This document shows, one piece after another, positions 42,662 to 54,700 of a stretch of DNA of 64,000 bases (position 1 is the stretch's first letter; the number at the start of each line of letters is the position of its first letter). The notes beneath the pieces are model-generated. The model saw only the letters and a list, made by a program, of their open reading frames with translations, searched no databases and was not told the origin of the DNA. This stretch comes from Sepiola atlantica (lineage: Eukaryota > Mollusca > Cephalopoda > Sepiida > Sepiolidae), in contig OY744547.1 of assembly GCA_963556195.1 (NCBI GenBank), forward strand, positions 1,530,701-1,594,700, in the 5' to 3' direction. The translations under genes and the position numbers were made by a program.

Positions 42662-45600
42662 TAGAGTTGGGCGGTTTTGAAATTTTGGTTTCGGTATCGG
42701 TTTCGGTTTTTTTCCCTTAAAACCTCGGTTTACGGTTCGGTTTTTCGGTTTTGTTGAAAAAAATTTTTTTACTATGGAAGCTATTCATTCTGTTGTGTGA
42801 TGATTAGTTATTATTCAACGTTTAGTTGAATTATGCCACTGTTTCGATAATTTTGTGACTGAATCATTCTCCATGATATGAATCATAAGTTTTAAGGTGT
42901 TGACTGTTGTAATCAAAGTTCTGATACCTTTTTAACAGTTAACTCGTTAAAACAGTGACCAAAGGTTCATGAAAGATTTCTGAAGAATAAAACTGAGTTT
43001 GAATATACATTCTATCTAATTCTTTAACCCATCAGAAGCTAAAATATAACTCAGAAATGCAAGAAATTAAAAAACGAAAATTTATTTAAACAAACAAAAT
43101 AATTTTACAAATAAAATTAAGCAAAAATGATGATGAAAATGAAATATTGTCAAAATTATTTGACAGATACAAATTTTAATTTTTTAATAGGTGAAAATGT
43201 TTGCAAGACGTTGTGTTTTGTCGCGTAAAATAAACACACCATATACTTCTCGAATTGCCGGTGTTGACTGTTGGGATGTCTGTCATTTTGTGTGCTCGAA
43301 GTTCTGTCAACTGGTGCGTGTTGGGGTTAATATTTGTTTTTAAGACAGGGTAATAAAACTTTATAGACATGCGTAAAAGACTAGTAGTACAACCGAAAAC
43401 CGCGCCAAAGGAAAAGGAAGGATGGTTAAAAAAAAGTAGAGATTATTAATTCATCTAAAGTCATTTTTTAAGCTTTAAGGTAATTTTAGTCATAGAATTC
43501 ATGACTTGGATTAAAGTTTAATAATTAAACTTTCGAATAAATTGTCAACTCTAAATAAATACCATATTAACAATTTAGTAAAATATAAATCGTTGCATAG
43601 TCTACTTTTTGAATAACCCATTTTTGGGAGAGAAAACGGTATAGTTGAGAGATAGTTCTCTAGAAATTACAATTTATGTATGAAGTGGCTTTTCAAAAGT
43701 AAACAATGAAATGCCTAATGTTTAAAATAATTTTAAAAATCCGAATAAAGTGACATTAGCATTGGCAACTACTTTTTTTCTTTTTAAATGTTTATACTTA
43801 CTCACTACTTTTCGTTTATTTACTTTTACAAGTATTTTTTCAAAATTTCATTTTAATAACTTATTTTTTTAGATAACTCTGAAACAAACAAATAATTATT
43901 TTACAATTTTGAGTTGAATCAAATAGATTTTCGACATCATACGGAACGCGTTTGATTTTTTCTTTTTCATTTGAAAATAGTTTATGCTAAAAATACGATG
44001 TCATGTTGTCTGTCGTATTTCTCTCTTTTTCATTTGAAAATTCAAAATGTTAATAAACAAATTGTAAACAAAGATTTCTTCCTACAAGTAGCAATACACA
44101 TGAAAAAATTTAAATTGCTTAAAATATCTCAATAATGGCATACATAGGAAGAGCTTGATGATCTAAGAAAGAATCTTTTTAAATTTTTTAAATCTGACTA
44201 AAAATAAGGAAGTTATAACTATTTTTGTGCCTCGCACAATTGGATATTTTCCCCTCTATAATACCATATGCGTTTCGTCACATTTTTTACACTAATTTTT
44301 CAGTAAAAATGTTATATCTTTGTTAAAACACAAGATTAAGCAATGAAATTTACCATATAAGTGTATTTTTGTACAAGGAATCAGAATATGCCACTGAAAA
44401 TCTCCAGAAATTAATGGTTTCCAAGTAATCTGCACTAAGTGCACATAAATATGCTGCAATACCTTAAAAATACCATGAATCCATTAAAAGAAAGAAGTTA
44501 GAAAACTCAAAGTTGAATTGTAATACATTTTATGTACAATAAACTAAAATCTAATACTAGGACTGTTTAAAAATGAATATATTGCAAGATTTCTGTAGCA
44601 TTATTGTAGATTTACACCTTCTGCTAACTCACCCCCTTACCTCCCCAAAATATGAGATTCTACTTTTTTTATTTAGGCAATTACATGTTAACACCCTGAA
44701 AAACTTGGCAAAAAGAAAGAAACAAAAACAATTATTTTAGAATTTAAAGTGGGGATCAGTTTCACATAAAATAATCCCCCATTTCAAGGCCATTCTAGCG
44801 TTTTAGGACAGTTAATTATTTTTTCTATGGGAGATAAATCCTGTGCGTTTTTCTTGTTTTTTGTTTTTTTTCTGTTTTTTAGACGATTATAAGGGTTTTT
44901 GTGGGAGGAGGGGGGCTTACCACTTGAACTTCAGGTTAGTGGTAGGGCTAGGGGCAATTAAGTGTGAACACCCAGAAAGAAAAAAAAAAATTCATTTAGA
45001 ATTTCGAGTGGGGGATTAGTTTCACATATATTTAATGCAGAATAATTCACCATTTCCGGGCCATTCAAGCGTTTTAGGGCATTAATCAATTTTTTTCTAT
45101 GGCAAATAAATCCTGTGCGTTTTTTTTTATGAGCGTCTACTTTTTTTTTTTTTTAGACGATTATGTGTGGTTTTAATGGGCTTTTTTGTAGGATTAGGGC
45201 TTCCTACTCGGACTTAGGGTTAGTGATAAGGTTAAGGAAGGGGTTTTGTTTTGGATGGAGGTTGCCATTCGGACTTAGTGTTAGAGTTAAGGGAGTTTTT
45301 TAGGAGTGGCTTGCCACTCATATTTAAGGTTAATGGTACGATACGTTCAAGATGGCATTTTTAGGAGGTGGGCTTGTTAGTCGTACCTAGAGTTAATGGT
45401 AGAGTAATTATTTATTTTATAAATTTCACTAAAAGGCAAGAATGCCCGGGAAATCGGAGATCATTTTACATTAAATTTATATGCGAAACTGATCCCCCAC
45501 TCTAAATTCTAAACTATTTTTTGTTGTTTTGTTTTTTCTTTTTTCGCCAAGACTTTAAGACGTAATCGCCTAAAAAAGTAGAATCTTAATTTTTTTTTTT

Positions 45601-46261
45601 TTAAATTGGCGACTAGAAATTCATTACTACTAGAAGTTCGAAAGTTGAGTGAAAACCAGTATTTTTTAAAGTATTTTTTATAAAAGAACCAAATAGGATT
45701 AACTTTTTTTAAAAGTATTTTTATCTTTTTTTACAAGACGCTGCTGCTGATTGATTGTTATATCAGCAATACTAGTAGCCATTGTTGACTTTCGCTCAAA
45801 AAAAGGACAATATTTTTTAGGATAAGATAATTTAAAATTACTATTACCGAAAGACAAAACAACGTACAATTATAATTTTAATGCATAAAAAAAGATGAAA
45901 GATTAATTTATTTACTAGTTGGGTACGAAAAATGTAACAACATTTTCTATATTCATATTTTAAAATGTTTAAAATTCGTTCTAGAATGAAAATAAACAAA
46001 AATCGCCTCGTGTTTATAGCAGTAATTGCAGTAATATATTTGTTCAATCTGTCCTCTTACTAATATAACATTTTTTGGTAATATTCAATTTTATTCAAAT
46101 CGGAAAATCTTTTCAACCGTGTTTCCTTGTATATGGTGGCTTACTGTAATAAAAACACAATACCGAACGGTTACGGTTTAAAAAAAAAAAAACCGATTCG
46201 GTATACGGTATGGAGACGAAACCGAAAAACCGCGGTTTTTCGGTAAAACCGCCCATCTCTA
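42662..46261. mobile_element. 3.6-kb hAT-like element in the microsatellite
   Basis: TAGAGTTGGGCGGTTTTG at the left and, inverted, TAGAGATGGGCGGTTTTACC at the right, followed on both sides by CGGTTT/ACCGAA-rich subterminal repeats. The flanks are ATATATAT on both sides, compatible with an 8-bp duplication that cannot be proven inside a TA repeat. The length suits an autonomous hAT, but no transposase frame is visible. It is either heavily decayed or non-autonomous. Confidence 0.65.
44648..45597. mobile_element. ~0.95-kb inverted-repeat element nested in the hAT-like element
   Basis: GATTCTACTTTTTTTATTTA and AGGCAATTACATGTTAA at the left are mirrored by AGGCGATTACGTCTTAAAG...AAGTAGAATC at the right. 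GATCAGTTTCACAT/ATGCGAAACTGATC also pair. The interior has a second direct copy of the GGGATTAGTTTCACATA, CCATT and CCTGTGCGTTTTT blocks. Same broad family as 12600-13375. Confidence 0.6.
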
Positions 46262-47303
<1,042 letters not shown>

Positions 47304-47865
47304 ATATGGAAAGGTTGAAGAAGCAAGATAATGAAGAATTTGCAAGTTGCAGCAAGGCTTGTTTCTTTGTCAAAATGACTCATTGCCTGGGGACAAATGG
47401 TAAAAGCAAAATATCACCAAAGGATTTTGGTCCTGAAGATTCCTTTAATTCACCCCCCCCCCCCCCCTCCTCCATCTCCCATCCCTCATTCCTATTCTTT
47501 ACAATTTCTAACGGCAGCCGCCGCCGCCGCCGTACTAATGGAGTCCGTGTTCCAAGCAGCAGTTTTGGGTATCTGCAAAGAGCAATAAACAGAACAAAAA
47601 TCTATAAGTTGATTCAGTTGTCATAGCAATTGCAGCCCTGTTATAAAATTTGGCACATTCCATTAATGAATGTAATACCAGTCTTAGAAAACTGTCTTGG
47701 AGGTTTTCAGTACCTCCTTCCCTCCCCCGCCTCCCCCTTTTTTTCCTTTTTTATTTTAAATACTTTTGGCTCTTTAAAAAAAAAATTTCTGGTGCTGTTA
47801 CGCAGGTGACAATCGCAGTTCCAAATAAATTAACCGATAAACTATTTGATTTACTTATGTAGCAG
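47304..47865. other. Unassigned sequence after the microsatellite
   Basis: The plus-strand frame leaving the microsatellite gives [20 protein letters not shown]... then a poly-Pro stretch produced by a C-run at 47452-47467, and a (CCG)n at 47520-47532. I recognise no protein. No splice-site context supports an exon. Confidence 0.3.
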
Positions 47866-48002
47866 GCAAAAATAGGTATCTGCACCAAAAATTAGGGAAA
47901 ATTATCGAGTAGAATTTTAATAAAATATAAAAATCAGTTTTATCGTATTTTACAGATCCGCCATTGATTAGAGCGAAAAACACGTAAATCAGGGGAACAT
48001 AG

Positions 48003-48160
48003 GAGGTGACGGTGGCGAAGTGGTTAACGACACGGACTGACAACTTAGGTGTGCCAAGTTCGAATCCAATTTCGTTCCACTCAAAACACATTTTAACTGA
48101 GGATGTTGGCAACCTTCACATGTTTCCTTCTCGTAAGTACCCGATGTCTTTCTAAAAAAG
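48003..48160 (+). mobile_element. tRNA-derived SINE
   Basis: GACGGTGGCGAAGTGGTTAA is an A box (TRGYNNARNGG) in a Ser/Leu-like D-arm context. CAAGTTCGAATCCAATTTC is a B box. After the tRNA-like 75 bases the text continues (AACACATTTTAACTGAGG, CTTCTCGTAAGTACCCG) as a SINE body. The mismatched acceptor stem argues against a working tRNA gene. Confidence 0.7.
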
Positions 48161-48727
48161 AATTCTAGCGAGAAAGATGTTGGGGAAAACCAATACCAAC
48201 AATAGAATCATTTGACTCATAATCCGGTCTGTTATATAAACAAGTAATAAATGAATGGCGTTTGGCAAAATATGATAAAACTGATTTTTTTTTTTTATTA
48301 AAATTAGAGGTGGGACGTAATGGGTGAAAATTTCAGATTCATGCGAGTAGTATTTTTTTGTGTTCATTTATACATAAATAACACTAAACAATCAAACATT
48401 TTGAAAAATTCAGAAGGTGCAGGCCAAAAATAGCCGTTAGGGCTCCACGGGACTCAAAATCCATCATTTTTCGGTGAAAAAGTGGTTTCATGCGACATTG
48501 CAGGTCCTAAAACATCCTCAAAAGCTATGAATGAATATAGATGGTTAAATCTGATATAGTACTTTAATTTAGGACCATTTTCAGGCTGTGAAAAGGTTTT
48601 AATGAATGTAAAATAGCGAAAAACTATTGGCCTGCACCATCTGAATTTTGCAAAATTTTCAAAATGTTTGATTGTTTAGTGTTATTTATGTATAAATGAA
48701 CACAAAAAAAATACTACTCGCATGAAT

Positions 48728-48885
48728 CTGAAATTTTCACCCATTACGTCCCACCCCTGATGAAATTTTCACCCATTACGTCTCACCCCTGATGAAATTT
48801 TCACCCATTACGTCCCACCCCTGATGAAATTTTCACCCATTACGTCCCACCCCTGATGAAATTTTCACCCATTACGTCCCACCCC
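48728..48885. repeat. 32-bp tandem repeat x5
   Basis: GAAATTTTCACCCATTACGT followed by CCCACCCCTGAT repeated five times with one T/C variant. It is an expansion at one inner-palindrome border of the 47868 element; the other arm has a single unit. Confidence 0.9.
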
Positions 48886-49564
48886 TATTAAAATTCTACT
48901 CGATAGTTTTTCCTAATTTTTTGGTGAGGATACTTATTTTTGCCTGATACGTAATTTTTGTCTGATGAGAAAGACCAAGAAGTTTCGGAGTCGATTTCTC
49001 AAGAGCAGAGCCATCCATGCGAATATATGTTATTATGATATAACATCACAAAGTCACACTACATTGTTATTAGAGAGAAAGAGAGAGAGAGGGGGGTTAT
49101 TATGACATCACAATGTATTCTAACTATCTGAAATCCCATGATTTTTTTTTAATCCTTGTAAACACATGATTATCAATCACTCTCAAAGCTAATTTATATA
49201 TTTAATAATATATATAAAAAAAATACTGACCCAACGGTTCATGGATGTGTAGTAAACAATAATTGTAATGTTATTACTTTTTTTTTCTTTTCATTCTTGT
49301 TTTCCTTTTTTTTAAAAAATTTTTTTTTTCAGCTCAAGAAATTAATTGTAATTATTTAAGCAATATTAACACCGATATTAAAGAATCTGTAATTGGATTT
49401 ATTTTTAAAATCTGCCGCATGATATAATTCTTCATTTTAATGAATTAGCTGTGTAGACTAGGACAAATTTTCATTCTAACATTTAAAACAACTTTATATC
49501 GGCCATCTTTGTTGTAGTGGAATGAAAGAGAAAGATGTTAGTAAATGAATATGTCCATGAGTAT

Positions 49565-49909
49565 TGATTTACTCCTCTCCAGGAGTTAGGCACAAGGCCA
49601 GTTTTTATCTTACTCCCACAAGTAAGATGTGACACAAGGTCGGGTCGGGAAAGTGGGGTTTAAAAATTGTCTGGGCAGCCCCGTCGGCATTCCCCGGTAG
49701 GGGCGCCTCAGGCAGTAAGTAATAAACTTACTCCTCCCCAAAGAGGGGAGGCGAAGCCTGGGAGGGTGGACCTCCTAGAACTGCACAGGACAGACCCATA
49801 GAGTGGCGTAAATCAAGCCCCGAAGGCTAAGACAATACCAGTCTATGGGGTGCAGTATCCATCGGAACAGATACTACATTTTGATCTTAGCCAAAAGGCC
49901 AAGAGAGTC
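49565..49909 (-). mobile_element. U2-headed SINE, full-length copy 3
   Basis: The minus strand begins GACTCTCTTGGCCTTTTGGC, TAAGATCAAAATGTAGTATC, TGTTCC. That is the 5' end of U2 snRNA including the branch-site recognition GUAGUA. About 300 bases of family body follow, ending ...TGGCCTTGTGCCTAACTCC. A 21-bp direct repeat flanks it (49544-49564 and 49910-49930, core AATATGTCCATGAGTAT), the hallmark of target-primed retroposition. No protein coding. Confidence 0.9.
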
Positions 49910-50338
49910 AATGAATATGTCCATGAGTATGGACGAAGACAAAACGTTAGAGATCATTAGGATAAATGTCCTATTTGTAAGGAACAAAGAAGAGTTCATA
50001 TATGAGAAAGCTTGTTTGGGTGTTGCATTAAGTCTATGTGTGCGGCCGTAGCCATGTTGGATCCTAGAGTCTTCTTGTTGAAGTCAAACCCCGGGCCAGA
50101 CGACACCGGGGGGGGGGGGGGGCAAAAGAAAGATATACTATAACATAATCAATTGGGGGAGAAGGAAAATTAATGTTAACTTTTTTACTAGCTCAACGCT
50201 TGAGTATTTTATTGGGACAGGCGGATACCTACGTATCTCATGTGGGGATCAAGTGTTAGCCCCACGAAAGAGGCCCACTTGATTTCTGAGAACTGCGACT
50301 GAAGTAAAATGAAACCAAATAAAAAGAATATATATTTA

Positions 50339-50385
50339 ATAGAGAATGGTAGTTTGCTTGAAGCATTGCTGGGTATAGTAGTAGT
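50339..50385. repeat. Leader shared by three loci
   Basis: ATAGAGAATGGTAGTTTGCT and TGAAGCATTGCTGGG also occur at 7646-7680. TAGTTTGCTTGAAGCATTGC occurs inverted near 62175-62196. It directly precedes the palindrome at 50381. Confidence 0.6.
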
Positions 50386-50532
50386 ATGTTTTTAAAAGGC
50401 TGTGGGCAATGCAAATTCCGGGTAAGATGTAAGTTGGAAGGAACAAAAATAATAAATTTATTATTTTTGTTCCTTCCAACTTACATCTTACCCGGAATTT
50501 GCATTGCCCACAGCCTTTTAAAAACATACTAC
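50381..50532. repeat. Perfect 152-bp palindrome
   Basis: Two 76-base arms that are exact inverse complements with no loop (centre AATAAATTTATT). As a result, the same peptide frame (MFLKGCGQCKFRV...) appears on both strands. Transcribed RNA would form a perfect hairpin. It could be a fold-back element, a very young inverted duplication or a read-folding assembly artefact. No function is implied by the frame. Confidence 0.9.
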
Positions 50533-51083
50533 GAATATATATATATTTATTTATTTCAATATTTATTATATAATTTCATAATAATTTATACCCAAAGCAA
50601 GTCATCGTTAAAAAATAATGTAATATGTAACTCTAACTGTTGCTAAATAAACTGTCGGGTCTCTGCATATGCAACTTTTGTTTTTATTGTCTATTTCGTG
50701 TTCTTTTTGTCAAGTGTCGGATTTTCCTGCAACACGCTGTATAAGAAAAAAATATTTATCAACTAGCTGTTTCTATCCGGAGTTGCCCAGGAGTGTTTGT
50801 TCAGCCCCCCCCCCCTCCTCCCTTTTTTTTAAATAGGATTTTGAAAGTTAAAATAATGATGGTATCGTTTGATCGTTTAGTTATTAATTGAATTGTTAAG
50901 ATAATTTTAATGTTTTAATCTTTCTTTCTAAAATGATTGGATGCACATGGCTTCCAAAACATTCAATTTTTTAATTAAACGGGGATTTGCTAAGAATTTT
51001 AAAGCCAGTTTAAATGATTTTCTAGTCGACAGTTTAAAGGCTTCCAAATTCCTTTCAAATTTTTCGAAGAATCAAAAAGTAAT

Positions 51084-51084
51084 T

Positions 51085-51120
<36 letters not shown>
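51084..51120. repeat. Poly-T tract (~31-33)
   Basis: One of the longest homopolymers in the window; possibly the inverted poly-A tail of a retroposed sequence. No gene is recognised in the adjacent 50530-51155. Confidence 0.85.
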
Positions 51121-51157
51121 CAATCATTAAGAGAACATTAAAATGTCTAGTTTATTC

Positions 51158-52160
51158 CTTGGCCTTTTAGTTAGGAGCAAAGTGTAGTATCTGCTCTGAT
51201 ACTACAATTCATCTTTTCTGTTCTTTGGTCAGTGAAGGAGAAATCCTTCTAGACCAGGGGCGGGCCACATCCGGCCCGCGAAGGCTTAGCGTCCGGCCCG
51301 CCACCCTGCTATACTTTATTATTGCAATCTGGTCCGCGGACCTCCCAATAAAACTCATATCATTTTGTGACATAGACATAAAAGTAGGTTTCAATTAAGA
51401 TTTACAGTGGGATAAAAATGTATGAATATCAGCGAGCGATGATGCATGTATATTTAATTTTTCTTTAACTATTAATTTCAAATCCTTGGCCTGAGATAAA
51501 AATAGAAAAAAGAGAAAGAGAGAGGCAAAGAGAAAACGAGAGACGAGGAAAGGGCATGAAACAGAACCTATGTGAGGTGTGTCAAAACGAATGCTGGATC
51601 AACTTGCTACTTCACTCGTCATTATTTTTTATGATTCCAAAATGGTTCTTCGTCGGCGCCTTTTATAACATCACATACAGAAGTCTCCTGAAAAAAAATA
51701 TCAGATTTGTAGAGTGTTCAATGCAATTTTTGTACAATTTATTCATGTAAACAAAATATAGTAATTCTGAGATTTCGTTTTTTTGTACAATTTATTCATG
51801 TAAACAAAATATAGTAATTCTGAGATTTCGTTTTTCACTCCGGCCCGCGATCTCCTTCCAAAAGTCTCATCTGGCCCTCACCCTGAAAAGGTTGCCCGTC
51901 CTTGTTCTAGACTAAGGCAATTTAAAAAATTATTTTTGCCCCAATTCAGAGTGCAGCAAAATCCCACCCCTTCACCATACAGGGTGTTGCAGCAAAATCT
52001 AACAGTTGACAAAACGTAAACGAAAAAGCAGGAGCGTGCTGAAGCCCTGGATGGACGAGATCGACGCTGGAGCCCCCCCCCCCCAAGGGGGGGGGGGCTG
52101 GATTTTCCCCACATTAAAAACAGACCTTGTGTCTAACTCTTGCCCTCATGAGGAAGCAAG
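51158..52160 (+). mobile_element. U2-headed SINE, decayed copy split by a hAT MITE
   Basis: CCTTGGCCTTTTAGTTAGGA and GCAAAGTGTAGTATCTGCTC retain the U2 head. After the hAT insertion, AGGCAATTTAAAAAATT, CAAAATCCCACCCCTTC and GACCTTGTGTCTAACTCTTG match the family's distal body in order. Other material (a CAGGGTGTTGCAGCAAAATC block near 51978, a poly-C/poly-G palindrome near 52075-52100) is inserted or unrelated. Confidence 0.55.
51255..51904. mobile_element. 650-bp hAT MITE with perfect 8-bp TSD
   Basis: Starts CAGGGGCGGGCCACATCCGG and ends TTGCCCGTCCTTG, which are inverse of each other. TTCTAGAC flanks both sides (51247-51254, 51905-51912). The subterminal GGCCCGCG repeats at both ends are typical of hAT elements. 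The interior contains a 55-base tandem duplication (TTTGTACAATTTATTCATGT...) but no transposase; a 64-codon frame is unrecognised. Confidence 0.9.
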
Positions 52161-52254
52161 TTAATAGGAATGCATTCTAGTGATGTTTGATTTAATTCAT
52201 TTTTTTTTTTGTTTTAAATAGGATTTTGATAATTTTATTTCACGCATTTAAAAA

Positions 52255-52555
52255 AAATATTTGATTAATAGGAGAGTAGAAAGTGACTAACTTGAGTTTA
52301 CTTTCACCAGCCTCGTAACTTCTGCTTCCCTTATTTTGTCCTTTAGTCCCCATGTTTCATGCGTGATGTTTCTGACAAAGGGGGAAGAATTGCTGTTTTC
52401 TGAGTTGGAATCTATCCATATAACACTTATTGTTTGTATATTTTTGATCTGGAAGTATTTTTTTTTAATTGATTTTGTTTGATTTTTTTGATTTATGGCT
52501 CTTATAACATCAAGTGGCTTCATGCCTTGTCTGGAGCAATTTCCATAAAAAAAAA
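52255..52555 (-). repeat. Dispersed repeat W, copy 1
   Basis: On the minus strand ATGGAAATTGCTCCAGACAA, GCATGAAGCCACTTGATGT, CAGAAACATC and GACTAAAGGACAAAATAAGG match 60650-60895. A 78-codon minus-strand frame spans it but the second copy does not keep the frame. Confidence 0.6.
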
Positions 52556-52594
52556 AATATTAATTCAATTTTCGTAGTCGTGAGAAACCCACAG

Positions 52595-52985
52595 ACACAA
52601 AATAGAAGAAATTAAAAAAAAAATTTTTTTTAACATAGTTCACCCCAAACAAGGCAGGCCGACACTGTAGACGTAAGGGGCTACTGAAAATTAGGGTGAG
52701 AGTTTTGTTTGGGGGGGGGGGGTCAACCTAAATTGGGAGCTGCACAGCGAGATGTCTGTTTACATAAGTTTTAAATTTCTGCATGTCGGTATCGTCAGGA
52801 AAACAGGGAGCAGGGAGGGAGTTCCAGGGCCAGCAGCACGAGGAAAGAAGCTTTTGAAGTAGAAAGCTCTTCGGCATCTGGGGACCTCAACAGTGAATGG
52901 ATGGGATTTGGCAGATTGTCGGGTTGGTCTAGTGAATGTACGTCATGAGGGTACCAGAGCAGCAAGCTTATTCATAACACATTAA
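52595..52985 (-). pseudogene. LINE A 3' fragment
   Basis: TAGTTCACCCCAAACAAGGC (3' UTR), then AAACAGGGAGCAGGGAGGGA, CCAGCAGCACGAGGAAAGAA and GGCATCTGGGGACCTC. This is the inverse of the YSNSFFPRAAGLWNSLP end and adjacent ORF of the A family. Truncated at 52985. Confidence 0.75.
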
Positions 52986-53454
52986 AGGGAGGAAAAAAAT
53001 CGATCATTTCTAATTAAAAATATTTTCTGGAATGTTAAAATATTCAGTAATTAAAAAAAAAAAAAGATAGAAATTTTGAAGCACATATTTTCAAATTTTT
53101 CGCCTAATCTAACACCAAAAAAAAAAATGAATCAATGATAGTTATTCCTATTTGCTTTTCACAGAAATAAACTCTGATATTTTCAGAGTTCAGTTATTTG
53201 AGCAAAAATAATTTAAAAAAAACAAAAAAACAAAAACATTGCATTATCTCTGAGTGACTTGAAAAAAAAAAGAAGGTTGCTCTTTTAATTAGATAAGTTA
53301 ATTAGATAAGATTAAAAATGGAGGATGGGGGGGGGGTAAAAAAGTGTGAAAAACATTTTATTTTTTAAAAATTTGATATATTAAAAATTAAGTCGTTAGA
53401 AGCCATGCAATGCAAAAAATCTTTTTTAATCTTAAATTTTTCGCCGAATGTGAA

Positions 53455-53560
53455 CAAACATATTGCTGCCCAACTCCCCATCCAGGTTGCCTCCCTATAA
53501 ATCTGTCCCCTATCATAGTAGCCCCTTACACTTCAATTGCGATGTCTTTTGACGTGAACA
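53455..53560 (+). pseudogene. LINE A tail fragment
   Basis: CATAGTAGCCCCTTACACTT and GACGTGAACAAAAGTT resemble the A-family 3' UTR (TAGCCCCTTACGTCTA, GGGGTGAAC). It is followed by a poly-A tract. 52985-53455 is AT-rich with no gene. Confidence 0.45.
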
Positions 53561-53734
53561 AAAGTTTTAAAAAAAAAAAAAAAAAAAAAAAACTTCTAGA
53601 ATTACTGTTTACGATTGATTTTTAATCTACGTCAAATGCCGCATACGCAGGGTTTGTATTTTAGAATAAGTGAATATGAATTCGGTGTTTTAATCTCACT
53701 GCCAGTGTCATAAATAACCAAACTTTATAAATAT

Positions 53735-54330
53735 ACCAGAGGAATACCCGTTTTGAGATAGGGTAAAATTAAGTTTTGCACCACTTTTATGTCCTCTTAC
53801 AAAGGTTAAAATCCAGATATAATAATACTAAACCTTATATCTAGAATCCTTATTCTAATTTTCATCAAAGTCGATTACATGATTTTGATTCTAGAAAATG
53901 TTTAAGATTTAAGGCTTAAACTTAAGGGGTCTTAATTCAGATTCAGGGAATCTTGCTTAATTGGTGTTTTATGAATACGAATCAAATTCAATGCAAATCT
54001 GAAAGATTTGAATTTTCAAATAAGGGACTGTGTCCAGATTATGCCCCCTAAAACTCTTCAAAATACTCCAAAGAAACTGAAATTTGGGGAATATTTATTA
54101 ATTGATATTTCATACCTGTTGTAAAAATTTCACAAAAAAATCAGAGATATCTGAATTTTCGTGAAGGGCTTCCACCCCCCCTCTTTATAAAACTAAATTA
54201 AACTAAATATAATCCACATTACCCACCCTCATGCCTAGCAGGTGTGTTCCAAAATTCATAATGATCATTTAATTAGTTTAGGAGTGAATCCTGTCAATAC
54301 AAATGTACAAACATATACACATAGAAATAT
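53735..54330 (+). repeat. Dispersed repeat R, near-complete copy
   Basis: GAATACCCGTTTTGAGATAG, GCACCACTTTTATGTCCTC, TCAGGGAATCTTGCTTAATT, ACATTACCCACCCTCATGCC and TTAGGAGTGAATCCTG in the same order as the copy at 11755. No ORF. Confidence 0.75.
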
Positions 54331-54597
54331 CGCATACAGATATAATAGTGAATACTGACCCAACGGGTTACAGTTAGTCTAGTTAACTCTAAAAATAGGA
54401 AGAAAAAAAAGCGGGGGGGGGGGACTTTTAAGAATTTTTGTTCATTTGTAATTTTTAATGTTTTCTCAAATTGTTTATTTTGTCACAAATTTTTGTTCAA
54501 TCCTTCATTCACTCGAATAATCCCAGTTTGCGGCAAGTAAGGTTATGTAGTAGTAAAAATGTAATCAATGAATGATAGCATTTTGATGAAACGCAAA

Positions 54598-54700
54598 GTC
54601 ACTCTCTCTCACTCACTCTCTCTCACTCACTCTCACTCTCTCTCTCTCACTCTCTCTCTCTCACTCTCTCTCTCTCACTCTCTCACTCTCTCTCTCAACC
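54598..54700. repeat. (CTCTCA)n tract
   Basis: CTCTCTCTCACTC iterations. The flanking 54330-55320 holds T-homopolymers and no recognisable gene. Confidence 0.9.

Larger units (their letters stand above)
47868..48958. mobile_element. ~1.1-kb TIR element with nested inserts
   Basis: CAGGCAAAAATAGGTATC and ATTATCGAGTAGAATTTTAA at the left are matched in inverse at the right end (48885-48955), with TA near both outer edges (mariner-like). A second inverted pair (about 48296-48440 with 48630-48770, 140-bp arms) forms an inner palindrome. Between about 47920 and 48300 sits additional sequence containing a tRNA-derived SINE. Its borders (ATCAGTTTTATC / GATAAAACTGAT) are also inverse. Confidence 0.65.

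Noticed and set aside
43176..46047. Short minus-strand frames within the hAT-like element as transposase exons
   Set aside because: The 60-70 codon frames show no hAT motifs and are Ile/Phe/Lys-rich, as expected by chance in AT-rich DNA.
48745..48880. CTGATGA in the 32-bp repeats as additional hammerheads
   Set aside because: No GAAA at the right distance and no stem II/III pairing follow the CTGATGA.
49565..49909. U2 snRNA gene
   Set aside because: Only about the first 45 nucleotides resemble U2. The Sm site and the 3' stem-loops are absent and a SINE body follows, so it is a retroposon head and not a functional snRNA.
50336..50646. Identical peptides on both strands (MFLKGCGQC...)
   Set aside because: The identity is a trivial result of the perfect palindrome; no family is recognised and no splice or promoter context is present.
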